From: an uncultured Bacteroidia bacterium
GTDB lineage: Bacteria > Bacteroidota > Bacteroidia > Bacteroidales > UBA932
Length of the DNA stretch: 12,377 bases
Assembly (NCBI GenBank): GCA_902767355.1
Contig: CACXHG010000079.1
Coordinates: 1-12,377 of the forward strand
Direction of reading: 5' to 3'
This document shows positions 6,879 to 11,860 of the stretch, piece by piece. Under the pieces are notes generated by a model. It worked only from the letters and a program-made list of their open reading frames with translations, did not search any database and was not told the DNA's origin. The stretch's first letter is position 1. Each line of letters begins with the position of its first letter. Both the position numbers and the translations under genes were made by a program.

Positions 6879-7424
6879 TTGAGGATTATTTCCGGCATAT
6901 ATCGGGGCAGGAGCATCAATCCGCCCGCAAATTATAAAGCCCGTCCTACAACCGACTTTGCGAAGGAGGGGCTTTTTAATATATTGTGCCAGCAGACAGA
7001 CTTCGAAGACATCGCCTTCCTGGACCTGTTTTCCGGCACCGGCAGCATCAGCTACGAGATGGCCTCGCGCGGCTGCAAGGACATAGTGGCGGTGGAGATG
7101 AACCCGCAAAACGCAGGCTTCATCAAAAAGACGGCCGCATCTTTCGGCATCAGCGGCATGCAGGTGGTGCACCACAATGTGTTCGACTTTATCGGCATCT
7201 GCACCAAAGCGTTCGACCTGGTTTTCGCCGATCCGCCGTATGCGCTGGAGGGCCTGGACACCCTGCCGCAAAAAATTCTGGGCGCCGGCTTTTTGAAGGA
7301 CGACGGGCTGTTTATCCTTGAACATCCTGCTGACTACAATTTTGCGGCTGAGCCCGGCTTTGTCAAAGAGAAAAAATATGGCAATGTTCACTTCAGCTTT
7401 TTTAAAAAAGTTTTGCAGAATTAA
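6879..7424 (+). CDS. rsmD: 16S rRNA (guanine(966)-N(2))-methyltransferase RsmD
   Basis: A 181-residue SAM-dependent methyltransferase that modifies G966 of 16S rRNA during 30S assembly. MRIISGIYRGRSI at the start is the family signature. DLFSGTGSIS (residues 49-58) is the SAM-binding motif I, VAVEMNPQNAGFIKK is motif II, and FADPPYALEGL (DPPY at 118-121) is the catalytic motif of N2-guanine methyltransferases. The start codon is TTG at 6879-6881, right after the upstream TAA with zero spacing. No ATG gives the conserved N terminus, so a UUG start and translational coupling are the best reading. Its last codons contain the -33 element of the tRNA-Asp promoter. Confidence 0.94.
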   Translation: MRIISGIYRGRSINPPANYKARPTTDFAKEGLFNILCQQTDFEDIAFLDLFSGTGSISYEMASRGCKDIVAVEMNPQNAGFIKKTAASFGISGMQVVHHNVFDFIGICTKAFDLVFADPPYALEGLDTLPQKILGAGFLKDDGLFILEHPADYNFAAEPGFVKEKKYGNVHFSFFKKVLQN

Positions 7425-7442
7425 ATTTAACGTCTATATTTG
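7412..7442 (+). promoter_or_regulatory. Strong promoter of tRNA-Asp
   Basis: TTTG (7412-7415), a 19-bp spacer and TATATTTG (7435-7442) match the Bacteroidetes -33/-7 consensus exactly. The -33 lies inside the last codons of rsmD. Transcription should begin near 7448, leaving a leader of about 34 nt before the tRNA that includes a small GTTT-GGG-AAAC hairpin. Confidence 0.85.
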
Positions 7443-7481
7443 CAATCCCGTTTGGGAAACAGCTGACGAATAGTCAAAATT

Positions 7482-7555
7482 GGTGCGGTAGTTCAGCTGG
7501 TTAGAATACCGGCCTGTCACGCCGGGGGTCGCGAGTTCGAGTCTCGTCCGCACCG
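7482..7555 (+). tRNA. tRNA-Asp (GUC anticodon)
   Basis: A 74-nt cloverleaf. The acceptor GGTGCGG (7482-7488) pairs with CCGCACC (7548-7554), with discriminator G at 7555. The anticodon arm CCGGC-CTGTCAC-GCCGG has anticodon GTC at 7516-7518. The T arm has loop TTCGAGT (7536-7542) closed by GCGAG/CTCGT. The D loop contains AGCTGGTTA. The 3' CCA is not encoded and must be added by the CCA-adding enzyme. Confidence 0.98.
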
Positions 7556-7556
7556 C

Positions 7557-7587
7557 AAAAAAGCAACCGAAAGGTTGCTTTTTTTTT
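7557..7587 (+). terminator. Intrinsic terminator of tRNA-Asp
   Basis: GCAACC-GAAA-GGTTGC hairpin (7563-7578), extended by A-T pairs, with a GAAA tetraloop and a run of nine T residues (7579-7587). It begins 1 bp after the tRNA. Confidence 0.95.
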
Positions 7588-7681
7588 GTTGGCGGCAGGA
7601 CAGGCTCGCACGAGCGGCCCCAAGTCGAACCAATCGCACGTCATTAGCCTTGCCTGTGCTCCTTATGGACAATAATTCTCC

Positions 7682-7719
7682 CCATAGGGAGCAAAAATGG
7701 CGATTTTTGCTCCCTATGG
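7682..7719. repeat. Perfect 17-bp inverted repeat with 4-nt loop
   Basis: CCATAGGGAGCAAAAAT (7682-7698), loop GGCG (7699-7702), and its exact reverse complement (7703-7719). No T-run follows the stem on either side, so it is not a standard terminator. A perfect 34-base stem is very unlikely by chance. Possible natures include a dispersed palindromic repeat, a MITE core, or a transcript or replication barrier. Confidence 0.8.
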
Positions 7720-7845
7720 AAGCTTTTCGGCGCCACTGGGAGCACTGCCGACGGACCGTGTCCATCCCAGGTTACAAATCTATCTGGGGTCTTGACCGGG
7801 AGTCGTATCAGGTTCACGCCCGTTGCATCCTTCTGGCTACGAAAA

Positions 7846-7879
7846 CCGGATACCGGAGTCAATTCCTCCCAGTATCCGG
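7846..7879 (-). terminator. Hairpin downstream of the ATPase gene, possible weak terminator
   Basis: CCGGATAC (7846-7853) pairs with GTATCCGG (7872-7879). After a small internal loop, GGAG (7855-7858) pairs with CTCC (7866-7869), closing a 7-nt loop. On the minus strand the hairpin begins 10 bp after the ATPase stop and is followed by TTTT only, so termination would be modest. Confidence 0.55.
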
Positions 7880-7889
7880 CATTGTGAGC

Positions 7890-9104
7890 TTATAAGGTTG
7901 GGAAGCCTTCTTTCAGGAATTTTCTGAGCGAGAGATGCGTGATGCCGTTTTCGTCACGCTGGGTCAGGAGTGGCGTGGCACTGATGACATATTTGGGATG
8001 ATTGTCCTTGATTTTCTCCAACGGGCCAAACTCCCTGTCCCTTGTGGATTGTTCTGAAATGATGTAGCTGACTTGTACGTAGATTGTTTTTCCGGGTTTT
8101 CGGCACACGAAATCCACTTCTCCGGCATTCAAGACACCCACGTTTATCTCATATCCCAGATAATGGAGCTGCTTGTAGACAGCATTTTCAATAACCTTTT
8201 CTATGTAAGAGTCCATCGCACCGGAAGCACGCAGATTGCGGAGGCCCAGGTCATCCCAATAAACTTTCTCGTTGGACTCGAAGATTTTCTTGCCGTGGAT
8301 ATCATAACGCTGCACAATATCCAGTAAAAAGGCTTCTGCATAGTATCCCCGGTAGAGGAGGATAAGATTGGGAGAGACATCCGCCTGCTGCGATTTCATA
8401 TACTTGGAAATGCTATTGGCAGAGGTAAGTTTGCCAGTAGTATCGGCATAGAAATCGACGAGATTGTTCAGGAAAGGGATATTTCTTATGTCGTGACGTT
8501 CGATGATGTCCTTGAGCATGATGGTATTGAACACGCTGGTAATGTAGGCCCACACCTGCTCATCGCTCCCAAGACCCACTTGGCGGAGGCCGGGAAGACC
8601 ACCATAATTCAGATAGGTCATCAAACTTTCATCGCTATCCTGAAGTTCATGGAACTGGAGAAATTCAGTATATGTAAGCGGATGAATACGTATTTCCACA
8701 TGACGGCCGGATAACCGGGTGGCCAATTCTCCGGAGAGCATATCCGAATTGCTGCCGGTCAGAATGACATCGGTATTGTCCTCCGTGTACCAGTTACAGA
8801 CGCTGTCTTCAAACTGATTTATTTCCTGCACTTCGTCAATCAGGATGCAGTTGTGCTTACCGTATATATAGCGGGCCTCTATCCAAGCATCCAGGTCGTT
8901 CTTTGTCTGGATCCCGTTAAACGCTTTCTTTTCCTTATCTATGAAGATAATGTTGATATCCTCTTCCTTTTCGTGACGCTGGATGAAATCCTTCAGCACA
9001 TAACTTTTGCCAACTCGGCGCGAGCCGACCAGAGCGATAATATTCCCTTTGCCCAGCCAGGAGTCAACGGCATCTGCGTAGTGTTTTCGGGTAAGTACTT
9101 CCAT
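7890..9104 (-). CDS. AAA ATPase with DUF4143 C-terminal domain
   Basis: 404 residues. The AAA_14-type domain has Walker A GSRRVGKS (27-34), Walker B CILIDE (86-91), sensor TGSNS (116-120) and LSGR (131-134), then HPLTYTEFLQF and YGGLPG, which are typical of this family. The C-terminal DUF4143 part has a PD-(D/E)XK-like core: Glu306, GEVDFV (Glu329, Asp331) and YVQVSY (342-347). The canonical Lys of ExK is absent, so nuclease activity is doubtful. The family is abundant and multi-copy in Bacteroidetes and is thought of as accessory; its physiological role is not established. The gene is visibly more AT-rich than its neighbours, which suggests transfer. It stands alone, with a palindrome-loaded promoter upstream. 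The start MEVLTRKHY fits homologues. Confidence 0.92.
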   Translation of the reverse strand: MEVLTRKHYADAVDSWLGKGNIIALVGSRRVGKSYVLKDFIQRHEKEEDINIIFIDKEKKAFNGIQTKNDLDAWIEARYIYGKHNCILIDEVQEINQFEDSVCNWYTEDNTDVILTGSNSDMLSGELATRLSGRHVEIRIHPLTYTEFLQFHELQDSDESLMTYLNYGGLPGLRQVGLGSDEQVWAYITSVFNTIMLKDIIERHDIRNIPFLNNLVDFYADTTGKLTSANSISKYMKSQQADVSPNLILLYRGYYAEAFLLDIVQRYDIHGKKIFESNEKVYWDDLGLRNLRASGAMDSYIEKVIENAVYKQLHYLGYEINVGVLNAGEVDFVCRKPGKTIYVQVSYIISEQSTRDREFGPLEKIKDNHPKYVISATPLLTQRDENGITHLSLRKFLKEGFPTL

Positions 9105-9126
9105 AATACTCTGCTTTTGTTATACA

Positions 9127-9156
9127 CAAAGATACTACAATTTTATTGTCCACAAA
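9127..9156 (-). promoter_or_regulatory. Promoter of the AAA/DUF4143 ATPase gene
   Basis: On the minus strand, TTTG (9156-9153), an 18-bp spacer and TATCTTTG (9134-9127) match the Bacteroidetes consensus. The ATG at 9104 lies 22 bp beyond the -7 box, so the leader is short. The -33 falls inside the first palindromic repeat, so a protein bound there would block the promoter. Confidence 0.75.
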
Positions 9157-9204
9157 CAATAAAAGTTTTAAAACTTCCATTTTCTTTGTCCACGGACAAT
9201 AAAA
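9141..9204. promoter_or_regulatory. Operator-like palindrome array upstream of the ATPase gene
   Basis: The 19-mer TTGTCCACRRACAATAAAA occurs at 9146-9164 (RR = AA) and 9186-9204 (RR = GG), 40 bp apart, close to four helical turns. The first is part of a 9-bp inverted repeat (TTTTATTGT 9141-9149 with ACAATAAAA 9156-9164). The second has a TTGTCC-AC-GGACAA core (9186-9199). Between them is the perfect 14-bp palindrome AAGTTTTAAAACTT (9163-9176). Spacing on one DNA face plus overlap with the -33 suggests cooperative repressor binding. The regulator is unknown. Confidence 0.65.
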
Positions 9205-9297
9205 TTGTCTTTTTGCCGTTCAGTTTCTCAACAACCTCAAGAGAACCCGCCGTGCCGCAGTTTCAGAGCATCATAGGTGCGCCGTTTCCGGCGGCGG

Positions 9298-9852
9298 CTA
9301 TAAAGACAGGGTTACGGTAATGCTGCCGGAGCCGGCGTTGAGGAAGGACTTAAGTTCTGCCAGGGATTCGTATTGGAGCCGGCCGAGGCGGGTATAGCTC
9401 CAACTGTTGCTGCCATAGAAGAGCACAATCTGGTTGCCGCTATACAGTATCACGTCTCCGGCCTGTGTGGTGATGCGGCTGTCGCAGGTAGGCAGCGACC
9501 GTCCCAGCGCCCCTACTTTCTCGAAGCCGCCGTAGTCGTGCGCTTCATAGCTGATGGCGCCCTCTCGCAGGGCCTCCACGAGGGCGCGGGTGGCGCAATT
9601 GTCTTCTATCTTTACCTGCAGCGTCTTTCCGGACACTGAAATATTGATGGTCTGGGGCATAGTGGTTTCGGCGGTTTCAGTTATTTCAGAATTGTCATTG
9701 TCATTGTCATTCTCTTCGTCTTTACTCTCCTGCCCTTCGCTGCGCTCTTGCTGCGCAGGAGCGGGCTGCTCCTGATCGGGCAATTTCCCGCAAGCGAGCA
9801 GGACCGGAATAATCGCGGCATACAGGATTCCCAAGGCAAATGTGCGGATCAT
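9298..9852 (-). CDS. Cyclophilin-like fold lipoprotein
   Basis: 184 residues. The signal peptide ends in lipobox LLAC with Cys21. Residues about 25-62 are an acidic, low-complexity linker (repeated Glu, Asp, Asn) that should act as a flexible tether. Residues about 66-184 match the bacterial cyclophilin-like fold (Cyclophil_like type): INISVSGKTLQVKIEDN, ALVEALREGAISYE, GFEKVGALGRSLP, AGDVILYSGNQIVLFYGSNSWSYTRLGRL. These proteins keep the cyclophilin barrel, but isomerase activity is not assumed; the biological role is poorly known. In Bacteroidales, to my recollection, this domain often neighbours or is fused to flavodoxins, and here a flavodoxin gene lies just beyond the divergent AraC regulator. 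The ATG at 9852 gives a good signal peptide. Confidence 0.85.
   Translation of the reverse strand: MIRTFALGILYAAIIPVLLACGKLPDQEQPAPAQQERSEGQESKDEENDNDNDNSEITETAETTMPQTINISVSGKTLQVKIEDNCATRALVEALREGAISYEAHDYGGFEKVGALGRSLPTCDSRITTQAGDVILYSGNQIVLFYGSNSWSYTRLGRLQYESLAELKSFLNAGSGSITVTLSL
9691..9711. repeat. Hexanucleotide tandem repeat inside the cyclophilin-like lipoprotein gene
   Basis: Three and a half copies of ATTGTC (GACAAT on the coding strand) encode alternating Asp-Asn in the linker. Gain or loss of a unit stays in frame, so it would only change linker length. Confidence 0.7.
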
Positions 9853-9874
9853 ATATCTGTGTGGTTTGGTGATA

Positions 9875-9882
9875 CAAAGTTA
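9875..9882 (-). promoter_or_regulatory. Putative -7 promoter element of the cyclophilin-like lipoprotein gene
   Basis: Reverse-strand TAACTTTG is an exact TAnnTTTG match 22 bp before the ATG at 9852. Directly upstream is the palindrome TTGCGCGCAA (9883-9892). No -33 TTTG is seen, as expected for a promoter that needs an activator. Confidence 0.55.
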
Positions 9883-9948
9883 TTGCGCGCAAGCGGATTC
9901 CTTTTACCTATTTTGGCCGGATTTATACCAATATCGCAGAACATTACA

Positions 9949-9956
9949 TATATTTG
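9949..9956 (+). promoter_or_regulatory. Putative -7 promoter element of the AraC-type regulator gene
   Basis: TATATTTG is an exact TAnnTTTG match 26 bp before the ATG at 9983. It lies downstream of the earlier in-frame start at 9842, which supports the shorter coding sequence. No clear -33 is seen. Confidence 0.6.
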
Positions 9957-9982
9957 CAAAGATACATACCATTCCAAGCACA

Positions 9983-10876
9983 ATGAAGAACATTCTTCAC
10001 ATCTCCGACCCCAATGTGTACGCCCGTTCCGTAGGGGCGCCCCTGCTGCACCCTATGGTAAGCGTCGTCCACTACGACGAGGTGTCGCCGGTGCGCACCA
10101 GCCTGAACCGCTACGGCGTTTACGGGCTCTTCATCCAGCGGAACTTTCCCAGGCAGCTCACATACGGAATGAAGATGTTCGACGCTGCCGAAGGGTCCAT
10201 CTTCGCCGTGGAGCCGGGCCAGATCGGCGGCAAGGAAGATAATGGAGAAGAGCTCTATATCAGCGGATGGGTGCTGCTGTTCTCGCCGGAACTGATCCGG
10301 GGGACAGACCTGGAAGACAGGATGAAAGAGTATCACTTCTTCTCTTACTTCGCTGCCGAGACCCTGATAATGGAGACCTCTGAATGGGGCCGCATCATCC
10401 AGCTGATCACGCAGCTCAGGCACGAACTTCAGGAGAACGAGGATTCCCCGGCACTGAGAAACATTATCCTGGGCTATATACGGCTTATCCTGGAATACTG
10501 CCAGCGCATCTATCTGCGCCAGCTCTCGAAGGAAGACAAGAGCTCGTCGGACATCTTAAAGCGCTTCCACAACCTTCTGCGGGAGTATTATCTGGAAGGC
10601 AGGCAAATGGACTTGGGCGTCCCTTCTGTCGGCTACTGCGCAAATCAGCTGGCCTATTCTGCCCGCTACCTGGGCGACGTGATTCATAAAGCCACCGGCG
10701 GCACGGCCATAGGCTACATACATTCCTTCGTGATTGAGCAGGGCAAGAACCTGCTGATGAACGGACACAACATAGGCGAAACCGCCCACCTGCTGGGTTT
10801 CGAGTTTCCGCACCACTTCACCCGCCTGTTCAAGAAGGTGACCGGCATCACTCCCACCGAATTTCTTGGTAAATAA
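9983..10876 (+). CDS. AraC-family transcriptional regulator
   Basis: 297 residues from ATG 9983. The N-terminal half (about 1-190) is a ligand-sensing region resembling other Bacteroidetes AraC regulators (MFDAAEGSIFAVEPGQIGG, ELYISGWVLLFSPELIRGT). The C-terminal region of about 100 residues holds the double helix-turn-helix: ANQLAYSARYLGDVIHKATG, then NIGETAHLLGFEFPHHFTRL and FKKVTGITPTEF, the classic AraC signature. The frame stays open back to 9842, but those 47 residues look non-coding and lie upstream of the -7 box. It is divergent from the cyclophilin-like lipoprotein gene and 74 bp upstream of the flavodoxin gene, so it probably controls both. The inducer is unknown. Confidence 0.92.
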   Translation: MKNILHISDPNVYARSVGAPLLHPMVSVVHYDEVSPVRTSLNRYGVYGLFIQRNFPRQLTYGMKMFDAAEGSIFAVEPGQIGGKEDNGEELYISGWVLLFSPELIRGTDLEDRMKEYHFFSYFAAETLIMETSEWGRIIQLITQLRHELQENEDSPALRNIILGYIRLILEYCQRIYLRQLSKEDKSSSDILKRFHNLLREYYLEGRQMDLGVPSVGYCANQLAYSARYLGDVIHKATGGTAIGYIHSFVIEQGKNLLMNGHNIGETAHLLGFEFPHHFTRLFKKVTGITPTEFLGK

Positions 10877-10950
10877 GCCGGGCTTGCGCAACCTTGGATA
10901 AATCCGCAATACGATAGCCAATAATAAACCACAAAAAACAATAAACAGCA

Positions 10951-11508
10951 ATGAAAAGAATTATTCTCGCACTTACACTAATCGCACTCACACTTACTGC
11001 CTGCGGACAGGGCAGGAACAAGAAAACAAACGAAGACATGAAAACACTGGTAGCCTATTTCTCAGCCACCGGCACGACGGCAGCCGTTGCCAGGGACCTC
11101 GCCGACGTCACCGGCGGCAAACTCTACGAAATCAAGCCGGAAGTCAGATATACGGCAGAAGACCTGGACTGGACAGTCAAGACCTCTCGCAGCAGCGTGG
11201 AGATGCAGGACCGCAGCTCGCGTCCCGCCATCGTGAAAGACCTCGAGAATGCCGACAGCTATGACGTAATCTACATCGGCTTCCCGGTTTGGTGGTACAC
11301 CGCCCCCACCATCATCAACACTTTTATCGAGACCTATGGCTTCAAGGGGAAGACCGTCATTTTCTTTGCCACATCGGGTGGCAGCAGCATAGACAATGCC
11401 AACGCCGAGTTCAAAGAGATGTACCCCGAGATCAACTGGAAGGCCGGCAAAACCCTGAACAATGCCACCAAGGACGACATCAAAGCCTGGGCTGACAGCC
11501 TGAAATAG
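10951..11508 (+). CDS. Exported lipoprotein flavodoxin
   Basis: 185 residues. The signal peptide has lipobox LTAC with Cys18, a short Gly/Asn/Lys linker, and a flavodoxin domain from about residue 31. The FMN phosphate loop is FSATGTTAA (37-45). IGFPVWWYTAP (109-119) is the 50s loop-type isoalloxazine contact of the Flavodoxin_4 family, and FFATSGGSSIDN (138-149) is the 90s loop. The domain should carry FMN and move electrons, but the lipobox predicts a location outside the cytoplasm, which is unusual for a flavodoxin. An internal ATG at residue 30 (11038) would give a cytosolic form starting MKTLVAYFSATG. The upstream 74 bp lack a consensus -7 box (best is TAAATCCG at 10899-10906), so expression probably depends on an activator or on read-through from the araC-type gene. 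Confidence 0.9.
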   Translation: MKRIILALTLIALTLTACGQGRNKKTNEDMKTLVAYFSATGTTAAVARDLADVTGGKLYEIKPEVRYTAEDLDWTVKTSRSSVEMQDRSSRPAIVKDLENADSYDVIYIGFPVWWYTAPTIINTFIETYGFKGKTVIFFATSGGSSIDNANAEFKEMYPEINWKAGKTLNNATKDDIKAWADSLK

Positions 11509-11511
11509 CCT

Positions 11512-11778
11512 ATGTACAGAATCACCATCCTTTTGGCAGCCATGCTGCCTTTGATTACAATAAACGCACAGAATATGGAGAATGCCCTCACACCGCGGCG
11601 GCAACATTTGGCCGTCATCGCAGCCCTGGAAGCCAAGGGCGACCAGACCGGCCTGGAAAAAGCAGCAGCCGACAGCTGGATGCAGCACCTGACCTACCAC
11701 AAGGATGTACAGGCCGGGGCCTCCAACGAGTGGCTGGAGCCGGTAAGCGACCGGCAGTATCGGAGCGTTCAGCAATAG
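11512..11778 (+). CDS. Truncated exported carboxymuconolactone decarboxylase-like protein, probable remnant
   Basis: 88 residues, starting 3 bp after the flavodoxin stop. A signal peptide (residues 1-19, cleavage near INAQ) leads into ALTPRRQHLAVIAALEAKGD (25-44) and GLEKA, the start of the AhpD/CMD-type helical domain. Residues about 50-65 can still be aligned loosely with the LTxxEVKEVL helix. The family then needs a segment of the YAYCGFP type with the redox Cys, which is absent; the tail (NEWLEPVSDRQYRSVQQ) is unlike the family. No other frame clearly restores the missing part. CMD-family proteins commonly accompany flavodoxin and cyclophilin-like genes in Bacteroidetes, which supports the identity. 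It is probably a decayed third gene of the module; a small functional exported protein is the alternative. Confidence 0.55.
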   Translation: MYRITILLAAMLPLITINAQNMENALTPRRQHLAVIAALEAKGDQTGLEKAAADSWMQHLTYHKDVQAGASNEWLEPVSDRQYRSVQQ

Positions 11779-11804
11779 AGCGCCCAAACAGCTGCTTCTT
11801 TTTG

Positions 11805-11812
11805 TATCTTTG
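11805..11812 (+). promoter_or_regulatory. Orphan -7-like element facing the 3' end of the right-edge gene
   Basis: TATCTTTG matches the -7 consensus exactly, but no gene follows it: only a 23-codon frame from ATG 11818 that overlaps the end of the convergent gene. No -33 TTTG is found. Flanking 8-bp arms CGCCCAAA (11781-11788) and TTTGGGCG (11837-11844) form an inverted repeat around it. Confidence 0.3.
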
Positions 11813-11860
11813 CTGGGATGGGAAGTGGAAAGAGTATTTGGGCGGCAACTGTGCTGCAGA

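Larger units (their letters stand above)
7588..7889. other. Gene-free, hairpin-rich tract between tRNA-Asp and the ATPase gene
   Basis: About 300 bp without a convincing gene on either strand; the open frames that cross it resemble no family. It holds three stem-loop regions: the perfect palindrome at 7682-7719; CTGGGA/TCCCAG (7736-7741, 7765-7770) enclosing GGAC-CGT-GTCC (7753-7763); and the hairpin at 7846-7879. It could be a small structured RNA, a remnant of a mobile element next to the tRNA, or the 3' trailer of the ATPase gene. I see no copy of the tRNA 3' end that would mark an attachment site. Confidence 0.5.

Noticed and set aside
6204..7391. Long minus-strand open frame of 395 codons
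   Set aside because: It lies entirely antisense to the membrane protein gene and rsmD, both of which have better support; no family resemblance.
7668..7676. GGACAATAA resembling a half of the ATPase operator
   Set aside because: A lone 9-base match without the palindromic partner, downstream of the gene; likely chance.
7517..7765. Minus-strand open frame of 82 codons ending in a CGRDSNSRPPA tail
   Set aside because: The tail is the antisense of tRNA-Asp, a well-known false-protein signature; the rest crosses the terminator and palindrome.
7482..7889. tRNA-Asp as an integration site for an island carrying the ATPase
   Set aside because: No direct repeat of the tRNA 3' end was found downstream and no integrase gene is present in the window.
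9691..9711. Hexanucleotide repeat as a phase-variation switch
   Set aside because: The unit is six bases, so slippage keeps the frame; only the linker length would change.
9842..9982. N-terminal extension of the AraC-type regulator by 47 residues
   Set aside because: The stretch contains the divergent promoters and lies upstream of the -7 box at 9949; its translation does not look like protein of this family.
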